Both the position numbers and the translations under genes were made by a program. Shown here one piece after another: positions 1-7,721 of a stretch of 64,000 nucleotides of DNA. The stretch lies in NCBI RefSeq assembly GCF_001747095.1, contig NZ_MDGP01000001.1, positions 1,843,001-1,907,000 on the forward strand. Direction: 5' to 3'. The notes beneath the pieces were generated by a model. It was not told the origin of the DNA. It searched no databases and saw nothing but the letters and a program-made list of their open reading frames with translations. The stretch comes from Roseivirga sp. 4D4. GTDB lineage: Bacteria > Bacteroidota > Bacteroidia > Cytophagales > Cyclobacteriaceae. The stretch's first letter is position 1; every line of letters begins with the position of its first letter.

Positions 1-1
1 T

Positions 2-922
2 ACCCGACTTAGTGAATTAGGATTTTATGGAGTGCTAGCTGGTGGGAATGTTGAGACACTAAAGACAACCGTACCATTGGCTAAGTCATTAGGTCTAGAG
101 ATTCATTCCTGGCAATGGGTAATGAATCGTCCCGGAAATAAGGAGGCCATGGCACACCCGGAATGGTATGCTGTAAGCCGAAATGGAGATTCAAGCCTGG
201 ATGTGAATCCCTATGTTGGATATTATCAATGGCTTTGTCCTTCCAAACCTGAAGTACAGGACTATATCATTAAGGGCATGACTGAAATAGCAGAAGTTGA
301 AGGGCTGGATGGTGTACAGCTCGATTACGTTCGTTATTGCGATGTAATTCTGCCCAGAGGGTTATGGGAAAAGTATGACTTAGTTCAAGATCATGAAATG
401 GCAGAATACGACTTCTGCTATTGTGACACTTGTAGAAATAAGTTTAGGTCAGAAAGCGGATATGACCCCTTAGATCTCGAAGACCCAAGTCAGGATGAAC
501 AATGGCGGCAGTTTCGATATGATTCTATTACGAATCTAGTGAACCGAATTGCCAAGGAAGTTCATGCCAGAGATAAAAAGTTATCGGCTTCGGTATTTGC
601 AACACCAACCTTGGCCCGCAAGTTTGTAAGACAAGCTTGGGACGAATGGGATTTAGACTTTGTTTTCCCAATGATCTATTATGATTTCTATGCTGAACCG
701 ATCGACTTTGTCAGAACGGCTACAGCAGAAGGAGTCAAAGCACTCAAAGGTTCAAAACCGCTTTATACAGCCCAATACCTTCATGACAAGACTACCGAAG
801 AGGTCGCTGTGATGATCAAAGAAGCAAAAGCCGGTGGATCGAATGGCTTAGCATTTTACGATTATGGTTTACTCAATGAGGATAAGGCCAAGGTTCTTGA
901 AGACCTCAAGAATACAAAATAA
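2..922 (+). CDS. GHL10-like family glycoside hydrolase (5' end outside window)
   Basis: The reading frame is open to the window edge, so the N-terminus is missing and the GTG at 32 is internal. The visible part is the C-terminal two thirds or so of a TIM barrel. A strand ending in an Asp-Gly-Val-Gln-Leu-Asp-Tyr-Val-Arg-Tyr motif (about 308-337) is the signature of COG1649/GHL10-type putative glycoside hydrolases, whose relatives have a DGIxLDYxRYP motif with a likely catalytic Asp. It is followed by a Cys-x-x-Cys segment and a terminal Phe-Tyr-Asp-Tyr strand. Polysaccharide cleavage in the periplasm or outside the cell is inferred from the family; the substrate is unknown. The gene ends at a strong terminator that faces a convergent gene. 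Confidence 0.75.
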   Translation, partial: TRLSELGFYGVLAGGNVETLKTTVPLAKSLGLEIHSWQWVMNRPGNKEAMAHPEWYAVSRNGDSSLDVNPYVGYYQWLCPSKPEVQDYIIKGMTEIAEVEGLDGVQLDYVRYCDVILPRGLWEKYDLVQDHEMAEYDFCYCDTCRNKFRSESGYDPLDLEDPSQDEQWRQFRYDSITNLVNRIAKEVHARDKKLSASVFATPTLARKFVRQAWDEWDLDFVFPMIYYDFYAEPIDFVRTATAEGVKALKGSKPLYTAQYLHDKTTEEVAVMIKEAKAGGSNGLAFYDYGLLNEDKAKVLEDLKNTK

Positions 923-970
923 AAAAGGCCCCGACCCTCAAAGTTTCGGGGGTCGAGGCCTTTTTTATTT
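921..970. terminator. Bidirectional rho-independent terminator
   Basis: A GC-rich inverted repeat (GGCCCCGACCC near 926, GGGTCGAGGCC near 949) is flanked by an A-run on the left and a T-run on the right. It therefore works on both strands and serves the two convergent genes on either side. Confidence 0.85.
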
Positions 971-982
971 TATTAACTGAGC

Positions 983-3900
983 CTATTTCTTTCTCTCTTT
1001 CAAGATAATGGCATCAACAGATTTGTCTTTTACTAGCTGATTGAACGCTGGTAGATCATTTTCCATCAGCCCTTTCAGCGTAGCCAACTCTGCATCAATC
1101 TGCTTGGTCAACTCAACCCTCACTGTTTCGGCCTGAGCAGTTGGTCTCCATTCTCCCCCGCCAGCAACACCAAGTAGTGCAGCTAGCTTGTTATTCAATC
1201 GAATTGGGAAGTTCAATGGATCTTGACCAGACCTGTTCTTGGTCTGATACAACGCCTCTTCAACAGCGGTCATCTTCTTCATCAGTTCTTTGCCAGACTT
1301 GACTACATCTTCATACTTGTCATCACCTTTGATTTTAGCCATCAGGCCATCCATTTGCTCTCTTGCAGCACGGATATCTTTAATGGCTCGGTGTGTCTCA
1401 GTCACTTTATCTCGAACTTTCATCAAGAAATCAAACTGTGCTTGAATATCAGCGTCCGTTGATGGGTAACGAGGGTCTCTAATCAATTTGAATTTGGTTT
1501 CTTGAGACTCATCACCCACAATAAGCTTAGCCGTATACTCTCCTGTAGGAGCAGCTGGCCCAGGCCCTCTGATAGAAGCAGCCCACATGATAAGACCTTC
1601 AAAACCTTCTGCATTTTCATATCGCATGTTCCAATTGAAGGAGTTCATTCCTTTTTTGGCCTTCTGCTTAAATGACTTCACTAGTTCACCTTTCTTGTCG
1701 TAGATTTCAATTGCGACCTTCGTCCCTTTTTCTACTTCATCTTTCATGTAGTAGTAGATCATAGGTCCAGCAGGCTTATTCTTACCATAAAGCAATGATG
1801 CGTTTCCACCACTACGCCCGAAGCGACCTCCGCCTCCACCAAGCCTATAGGCATCCATTGGCTTAAACATATGGAAGTTCTTAGCAGCTATTTCATCTGA
1901 TAACTGGTGTAAGATGGTCAAATCATCGATCATCCAGAATGACCTACCTTGTGTGGCCGCGATAAGGTTATCGTTTTTAATAGCCAAATCCGTGATCGGA
2001 ACGATCGGCAAATTCATTTGGAATGGCTTCCAAGAAGCTCCATCATCAAAAGACACAAACATTCCTCTTTCTGTTCCAGCATAAAGCAAACCTTCTTTCT
2101 TCTGGTCTGCTCTAACAACCCTTGTGAAGTAATCATTTGGAATACCGTTGGTAATCTTGGTCCAGGTTTTACCGTAATCCTTTGTCTTATAAAGGTATGG
2201 CTGATAATCCCCTAACTTGTACTGAGTACCTGCGATGTAAGCCCCTCCTTTTACAAAAGGATCGGCATCAATACTATTGATCATCAAGTATTTAGGAAAA
2301 TCAGGAGGTGTTACATTCTCCCAGTTCTTACCGCCATCTCTGGTAACATGAATAAGACCATCGTCAGAACCAGCCCAAATCAGATCCTTCTCATAAGGTG
2401 ATTCAGTTGCGGCAAAAATAGTCGCATAGTATTCAACTGAAGTATCATCATAAGTAATCGGACCACCTGATTTACCCAATTTGTCCGGCTCAGCTCTTGT
2501 AAGGTCTGGACTAATCAATTCCCAAGACTGGCCTTCATTGTATGTTACATGAAGGTGGTTTGAAGCGGTATAAAGCTTATTAGAACTATGTGGCGAGAAG
2601 AAAATCGGGAAGTTCCACTGGAACCTGTATTTGTAATCTTCAGCCCCATGCCCCATTGGATTATCTGGCCAAGCATTGATATTTCTGCTTATGTCCTTAT
2701 CATGATCTCTTCTAGTCAAAAATCCACCATAACTACCACCATAAACAATATCTGGGTTATCAGGATTTGGCGCTATGTGAGCACTCTCACCTCCTGCTGT
2801 TGATTCCCAATCATTCTCCGTTATCGCAAAACCGAAAGAACGGTGTGCAATTCTAACCGTAGAGTTATCCTGCTGAGCACCATAAATTCGGTAAGGAAAG
2901 GCATTATCGGTAGTAACTCTATAGAATTGTGCTGTTGGTTGGTTGTTATAAGTAGACCAACTGTCACCGCCATCATATGATACCTGAGCACCACCATCAT
3001 CAGCGATAACGAGTCTCATATTGTCCTCTGGAGCAATCCACAAGTCATGGTGATCTCCATGAGGCGCACCCCGTCTGTCGAAGGTCCTGCCACCATCAGT
3101 AGAAGTATGGTAGCCCACATTCATCACATAGACTTTGTTAACATCCTTTGTATCGGCATAAATTCTGGAATAATACCAGGCACGCTGTCTTAGTGCTCTA
3201 TCGGAATTAGTATTTCTCCAAGTTTCTCCACCATCGGTAGACTTGTAAACGCCTCCTTTATTGGCTTCAATGATTGAGTAAATGGTGTTAGGGTTTACAG
3301 GAGAGATCGAAACTCCACTGATCCCAATCGGGCCATTTGGCATACCTGATTTCTCCATTAGATTCTCCCAGGTTTCACCCCCATCTTTCGATCTCCAAAC
3401 ACCTGAACCATCACCACCTGAGGTAAGACTATAAGGTGTTCTTCTTACACGCCATGTGCTGGCCATCATAAAATCTGGATTATTTGGATCAATCGATAGA
3501 TCGACTGCTCCTGCATCTGCATTGGCGAATAATACTCTGCGCCAGTTTTGACCACCATCAGTGGTTTTATAAACACCACGAGTTTCACTTGACTTAAAAA
3601 GGTCTCCCATTACGGCAACCCAAGCCACATCAGAATTTTCAGGGTGGATTTTTATTCGACCTACATGCATGGCGTCTTTGAGCCCCATATTGACCCAAGT
3701 TTCTCCACCATCAGTAGACTTCCAAATGCCTTCAAAACCAGAGGATACATTCCCTCTTACAGTTTCTTCGCCTTGTCCAACATAGATTACATTGTTGTCA
3801 GAATGGCTGACTGCGACTGCTCCAATAGAACCGCCAAAGTAACCGTCAGAAATATTCTTCCAGGTGGTTCCACCGTTATCGGTTTTCCAGACGCCACCAC

Positions 3901-4156
3901 CTGTGGCACCCATATAAAAAAGTTTAGGTTTCCCAGGGACACCTGTTACTGTGGAGGCCCTGCCGCCCCTATATGGTCCAATTGATCGCCATTCTATGCC
4001 TTTGTATACTTCGGCTTTGGGATCAGGCGTATTGGCGTTATCTGCGGTTCTATTTCTCCTATTCCTTCTTTGAGCCTCAGCATCGTAGACAAAAGAGAAA
4101 AGAAGCATACATACCACAACTAATACACCTTTCGTTGTGAATCTTTTTGCTATCAT
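983..4156 (-). CDS. Secreted sortilin-type BNR/VPS10 beta-propeller protein
   Basis: The 1057-residue protein has a signal peptide (about residues 1-28, cleaved after a typical Ala-Gln). A basic Arg/Asn-rich stretch follows, then a long beta-propeller region with about eleven Asp-box motifs (variants of DGGxTW) between residues 60 and 720. This is the layout of the Sortilin_N/VPS10-like 'glycosyl hydrolase' proteins of Bacteroidota. A Gly-rich linker near residue 770, a beta-sandwich-like part and a helical C-terminus follow. The Asp-box fold does not prove hydrolase activity; binding or proteolysis-related roles are equally possible. A clear paralogue lies at 49875-53183. The gene stands alone on the minus strand. 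Confidence 0.8.
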   Translation of the reverse strand: MIAKRFTTKGVLVVVCMLLFSFVYDAEAQRRNRRNRTADNANTPDPKAEVYKGIEWRSIGPYRGGRASTVTGVPGKPKLFYMGATGGGVWKTDNGGTTWKNISDGYFGGSIGAVAVSHSDNNVIYVGQGEETVRGNVSSGFEGIWKSTDGGETWVNMGLKDAMHVGRIKIHPENSDVAWVAVMGDLFKSSETRGVYKTTDGGQNWRRVLFANADAGAVDLSIDPNNPDFMMASTWRVRRTPYSLTSGGDGSGVWRSKDGGETWENLMEKSGMPNGPIGISGVSISPVNPNTIYSIIEANKGGVYKSTDGGETWRNTNSDRALRQRAWYYSRIYADTKDVNKVYVMNVGYHTSTDGGRTFDRRGAPHGDHHDLWIAPEDNMRLVIADDGGAQVSYDGGDSWSTYNNQPTAQFYRVTTDNAFPYRIYGAQQDNSTVRIAHRSFGFAITENDWESTAGGESAHIAPNPDNPDIVYGGSYGGFLTRRDHDKDISRNINAWPDNPMGHGAEDYKYRFQWNFPIFFSPHSSNKLYTASNHLHVTYNEGQSWELISPDLTRAEPDKLGKSGGPITYDDTSVEYYATIFAATESPYEKDLIWAGSDDGLIHVTRDGGKNWENVTPPDFPKYLMINSIDADPFVKGGAYIAGTQYKLGDYQPYLYKTKDYGKTWTKITNGIPNDYFTRVVRADQKKEGLLYAGTERGMFVSFDDGASWKPFQMNLPIVPITDLAIKNDNLIAATQGRSFWMIDDLTILHQLSDEIAAKNFHMFKPMDAYRLGGGGGRFGRSGGNASLLYGKNKPAGPMIYYYMKDEVEKGTKVAIEIYDKKGELVKSFKQKAKKGMNSFNWNMRYENAEGFEGLIMWAASIRGPGPAAPTGEYTAKLIVGDESQETKFKLIRDPRYPSTDADIQAQFDFLMKVRDKVTETHRAIKDIRAAREQMDGLMAKIKGDDKYEDVVKSGKELMKKMTAVEEALYQTKNRSGQDPLNFPIRLNNKLAALLGVAGGGEWRPTAQAETVRVELTKQIDAELATLKGLMENDLPAFNQLVKDKSVDAIILKERKK

Positions 4157-4260
4157 AATTAATAGTTTGATTAAGGTAAATGTACTCTAGGTTATTGTTC
4201 TAAAAGTTATGAACAAAGCCCCACTTACAGAAGGTGTAGACCGTGTTTTACACGAATGGA

Positions 4261-4296
4261 AAAAAGAAGAGTCGACCCAAAAATGAGTCGACTCTG
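4261..4296 (-). terminator. Rho-independent terminator of the small secreted protein gene
   Basis: A perfect 9-bp stem (4269-4277 with 4288-4296) is followed, reading the minus strand, by a T-rich run (A6 at 4261-4266). It lies 37 bp past the stop codon of the gene at 4333-4698. Confidence 0.8.
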
Positions 4297-4332
4297 CTAT
4301 GAATCTGTATTTAAACTTTATCCCCTTACCTA

Positions 4333-4698
4333 TTAGTTGATTCTGTAAAGGCTTGTATTGTTATAAGACGTCAAAAACTCTGCTCTATTCAATAGCTTTT
4401 TAGCTTCCGCATCTTCAATTACATCATCATTACTCAGTACGATAGATCTTACAAGATTATCCTCACTGTCATAAACTTTGATTGTCTCAAATGACTCAAC
4501 TTCTAAATCGAAATCGAATTCATCCATAGTAACGTCACTGTAAGCTCTCTCCAGAGATGCTTCTAAGTCGAACATTACGTCCTTTTCATTATTCGAGATC
4601 TCGTAAGACTCAATGCCCGCAGTTAGCGTTACTGCTGCGGCCAATGCCAATGCGACTATCGCTGACATTGTTCTCTTTGTGTTTAACTTTCTTTTCAT
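4333..4698 (-). CDS. Small secreted acidic protein of unknown function
   Basis: The protein has 121 residues. Residues 1-30 look like a signal peptide: a basic start with several Lys and Arg, then an Ala/Val/Leu-rich core. The mature part is strongly acidic, with many Asp and Glu between residues 33 and 100. It contains a possible beta-strand with an Asp-Ser-Glu-Asp-Asn turn, and then a mixed C-terminus. I do not recognise the family. The gene is monocistronic, with its own terminator downstream and about 245 bp of AT-rich DNA upstream. Periplasmic or surface location is inferred from the signal peptide only. Confidence 0.65.
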   Translation of the reverse strand: MKRKLNTKRTMSAIVALALAAAVTLTAGIESYEISNNEKDVMFDLEASLERAYSDVTMDEFDFDLEVESFETIKVYDSEDNLVRSIVLSNDDVIEDAEAKKLLNRAEFLTSYNNTSLYRIN

Positions 4699-4896
4699 GA
4701 CCGTGTTGTTTCGAATGTATTCTTTGTGTCTAGGTTGTTAATCTTGTGATACCAAATATTATTCTTTTTTATACACTTATTTAGACGACAAAGTTCATGA
4801 AAAGTTTAATTTTAATCGAAAAAAAAGTAGAATATTTTCCCAATCGGTCAAAACCACGGATGAACCGTAGAATATAGGGACTGAAATATCGGGCAC

Positions 4897-4920
4897 AAAA
4901 AAGCCCACTTGTCGCGGGCC
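4897..4920 (-). terminator. Probable terminator of the trans-sulfuration gene
   Basis: On the minus strand a short GCCC...GGGC stem (4903-4906 with 4916-4919) is followed by six T. It lies 24-47 bp past the stop codon of the 4944-6083 gene. The stem is only 4 bp, so this is a weaker call. Confidence 0.5.
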
Positions 4921-4943
4921 TCTAAATCGAAATATTCTTTGGG

Positions 4944-6083
4944 TCAGCCGATCGCCTGTTCGAGGTCAGCAATCAAATCATCGGCATTTTCTATACCGAC
5001 ACTGAGCCTTATCAGTGAATCTAGCAGTCCAACTTTCATTCTTTCTTCTTTTGGAATCGCACCATGCGTCATAGAAGCAGGATGATTGGCCATAGATTCT
5101 ACGCCTCCGAGTGATTCTGCTAAAGCAAATAGCCTGAGATTCTCTAAGACTCTGAACGAGCGTTGCATATCATCTTGGTGAAAAGTGAATGATATCATTC
5201 CACCAAAGCCTTTCATCTGCTCTTTGGCTATCTGGTGGTTAGGGTGAGATTCAAAGCCTGGCCAGTAGACTTTGTCAATTTGCGGATGTTCTGACAGGTA
5301 TCTTGCTACCTTGGCTCCATTCTCACAGTGTCGCTCCATTCTTAAGTGCAACGTTTTAATACCTCGAAGCACCAAGAAACAATCCTGTGGACCGGGGACA
5401 GCTCCGCAAGAATTCTGAATGAAGGCGAGTCTTTCGTAGAGCTCGTCATTATTCAGTGCTAATGCGCCCATTACTACATCTGAGTGCCCGCCCAAATATT
5501 TGGTAACTGAATGCATTACGATGTCGGCACCTAAGTCAATTGGACTCTGGAGAACTGGTGAGGCAAAAGTATTATCTACCCCTAATAGTAGCTTATGGCT
5601 TTTCGCTATGGCGGCAACAGCTCTGATGTCGATGATGCTCATCATGGGGTTAGTTGGCGTTTCTAGCCATATGAGTTTTGTGTTGTCATTCACGTACTGC
5701 TCTATCTCAGCAGCATTATTCATGTCAACGAAGCGGAATTTTATACCGAAGCCTTCAAAAATCTTCGTGAATATTCTATAGGTTCCACCATAAAGGTCGT
5801 TACCACTGATTACCTCATCTCCAGGCATTAGTAGTTTAACTACGGCATCAATAGCGGCAACGCCCGAACCAAAGACCAGTCCGTGTTTTGCGTTTTCTAA
5901 TACAGCAATACTCTTCTGTAAAGCAGACCTTGTAGGGTTTTGTGATCTCGCATATTCAAACCCTTTATGATCTCCAGGAGACTTCTGAACGTAGGTAGAA
6001 GTCTGGAAAACAGGTGTCATGATTGCACCTGTAGATGGATCTGGCTCCACACCGGCATGTACTGCTTTGGTATCAAAATGCAT
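4944..6083 (-). CDS. Cystathionine gamma-synthase/lyase family PLP enzyme
   Basis: The 379-residue protein is full length for the Cys/Met metabolism PLP-dependent family. It shows the N-terminal TxxVHAG motif, the YxRxxNPT segment (Tyr and Arg contact PLP phosphate of the neighbouring subunit), a Gly-Ser-Gly-Val-Ala-Ala loop, and the Schiff-base lysine in Ser-Val-Thr-Lys-Tyr (about residue 195). It interconverts cysteine and homocysteine through cystathionine in the cytosol. Synthase and lyase cannot be told apart by eye. It lies 6 bp downstream of the MscS gene, so it is probably the last gene of a three-gene transcript. Confidence 0.85.
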   Translation of the reverse strand: MHFDTKAVHAGVEPDPSTGAIMTPVFQTSTYVQKSPGDHKGFEYARSQNPTRSALQKSIAVLENAKHGLVFGSGVAAIDAVVKLLMPGDEVISGNDLYGGTYRIFTKIFEGFGIKFRFVDMNNAAEIEQYVNDNTKLIWLETPTNPMMSIIDIRAVAAIAKSHKLLLGVDNTFASPVLQSPIDLGADIVMHSVTKYLGGHSDVVMGALALNNDELYERLAFIQNSCGAVPGPQDCFLVLRGIKTLHLRMERHCENGAKVARYLSEHPQIDKVYWPGFESHPNHQIAKEQMKGFGGMISFTFHQDDMQRSFRVLENLRLFALAESLGGVESMANHPASMTHGAIPKEERMKVGLLDSLIRLSVGIENADDLIADLEQAIG

Positions 6084-6089
6084 TGTGCT

Positions 6090-7721
6090 TTACTTTTTAT
6101 TTAGCTTGTCAAAGTAGGCCTCCAACTCCTTATTCATCTCCTCCTCGGTCTGATTATAATTAGGGGTCAAGGAAAGCTGACCAGGGGTTTGCTCTATCAT
6201 CAATGTTTGTGTTGGGAACGCAAAGCGAACACCTAGATGCTCAGCCAACTTGTTTACCTCTAGCATTATTTCCTGACGACACCTTAGCTCAGCTGTCCAA
6301 TCTGGTACTTCAAAGAAAATATAGAGCATAACATCCAATGAACTGGCAGCGTAATCATTGAGGAAAATATTGTAGTAGTCTTTTCTAGTTTCTGGGTGAT
6401 TCTGAACAATTCTTTCAATACCCTTAACAAAAACTTCGATCAGTCTTGCAGGAGAATCATATGTTATCGAAAGCTTGGTGTAGAACCTACGGTACTTTCT
6501 TAATCCATGATTGTCAACTGTACTGTTGGAAATAATACTATTTGGCACATACATCACCGAATCCCTAAAAGTCCTGATTCGAGTAGACCTGAAACCTACC
6601 TCCTCGACCGTACCATCAATTTCTCCTGAAGTCACCCAGTCTCCGATTTGAAAAGGGCGATCTATAAATATCATTAGCGACCCAAAAAAGTTCTTCAGTG
6701 TATCCTGAGCAGCCAATGCAAATGCCAAACCTCCAATTGAAAGCCCCGTAAGTAGAGGCCAAATGTCAAATTTGAAACTGCTAAGAATCGCGATTATGCC
6801 CACGATCACGACAAAAACCCTCAATATCTTTCTTATGAGTGGTACTAACTGATCATCCAGTGTATTGGCAGACTTATCAGCCATTCTCTCAAAATACAGG
6901 CCGAGAATATCAACCAGCTTGTAAAAGAATATGGTGGCAAAGAATGGAACCAAAGCCCTAGCTACTAAAATCAGATTTGCGCCTACAAACGGTGGCAACT
7001 GAAGGGTGGGTACCAATATCTTAGAGACTTCAGCCACTACCATGAGACTGAAGGGCTTAGCCGCAGGTATGAGCACATCTCTTGCCAAGTCGATCTTCCC
7101 ATAGCGATGCATAACACGCACCAGAAACGCCTTGATTAAGAAAACAAGTACAAAGTGCAGCATAAACCCTAGAGAGACTAGAATGAGTATACCCAAGTAC
7201 TGCCACAAATGAAGCCCCAAGTATTTGTTGTTACCCAACTTAGGAAGCAGGTTTAAAAGTTTATCGGTTCCAAAGGGATAAACCTGCTTATGGATATCGT
7301 CTATTTCAGTAACTGTACGTTCTGAAAAGAGCCATCGATCTCCATATTTTTGAACATAAATATCTGGAAAGTCAGAAGTCAGTATGTATCGATGCTTTTG
7401 TGTCAGAGAATCGAAATAGTTGGTGGTACGGGGTAAGTCTTCAAGCCTTATGTAATTACCTGAACCATCAAAAATTTGCTTTAACTCTACAGCTAACTGT
7501 CTAAGTTTAGCAGGACTTCTACCCTCAGAATAGAGCGACTTTGCAGCTTGAGCTTCATTGCGTGACCCTTCCTGTAGATATTGAAGATGGTTATAAATAA
7601 CATCATAAGGTGTACTAAAAGAAGAGGGAAGCTCAGACTCTTGCCCCTTCAAAGTCGTGGCTCCGAAGATGAAAATTAATGCCAGATAGGCTCGCAATGG
7701 TTTAAAGTGGCTTAATCGCAT
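6090..7721 (-). CDS. MscS-family mechanosensitive ion channel with periplasmic N-domain
   Basis: The ATG at 7721 is chosen because it starts a clear signal peptide (cleavage after a Lys-Gly-Gln near residue 27); an upstream TTG in frame would only add ten residues. A periplasmic region of about 130 residues follows, then several membrane segments. The MscS core comprises a Gly/Ala-rich pore helix (Gly-Gly-Leu-Ala-Phe-Ala-Leu-Ala-Ala-Gln) followed by the FIDRPFQIGDWV-type beta domain. The C-terminus is cytosolic and charged. The family releases solutes on membrane tension. The start overlaps the end of the upstream gene by 20 bp, which suggests translational coupling. Confidence 0.88.
   Translation of the reverse strand: MRLSHFKPLRAYLALIFIFGATTLKGQESELPSSFSTPYDVIYNHLQYLQEGSRNEAQAAKSLYSEGRSPAKLRQLAVELKQIFDGSGNYIRLEDLPRTTNYFDSLTQKHRYILTSDFPDIYVQKYGDRWLFSERTVTEIDDIHKQVYPFGTDKLLNLLPKLGNNKYLGLHLWQYLGILILVSLGFMLHFVLVFLIKAFLVRVMHRYGKIDLARDVLIPAAKPFSLMVVAEVSKILVPTLQLPPFVGANLILVARALVPFFATIFFYKLVDILGLYFERMADKSANTLDDQLVPLIRKILRVFVVIVGIIAILSSFKFDIWPLLTGLSIGGLAFALAAQDTLKNFFGSLMIFIDRPFQIGDWVTSGEIDGTVEEVGFRSTRIRTFRDSVMYVPNSIISNSTVDNHGLRKYRRFYTKLSITYDSPARLIEVFVKGIERIVQNHPETRKDYYNIFLNDYAASSLDVMLYIFFEVPDWTAELRCRQEIMLEVNKLAEHLGVRFAFPTQTLMIEQTPGQLSLTPNYNQTEEEMNKELEAYFDKLNKK

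Noticed and set aside
32..34. GTG as the start of the first gene
   Set aside because: The same frame is open to base 2 with family-like sequence, so the GTG is an internal Val codon and the gene is cut by the window edge.
3644..3985. Long plus-strand reading frame opposite the first BNR gene
   Set aside because: It is the antisense shadow of a gene with strong domain evidence; no start context or family features.
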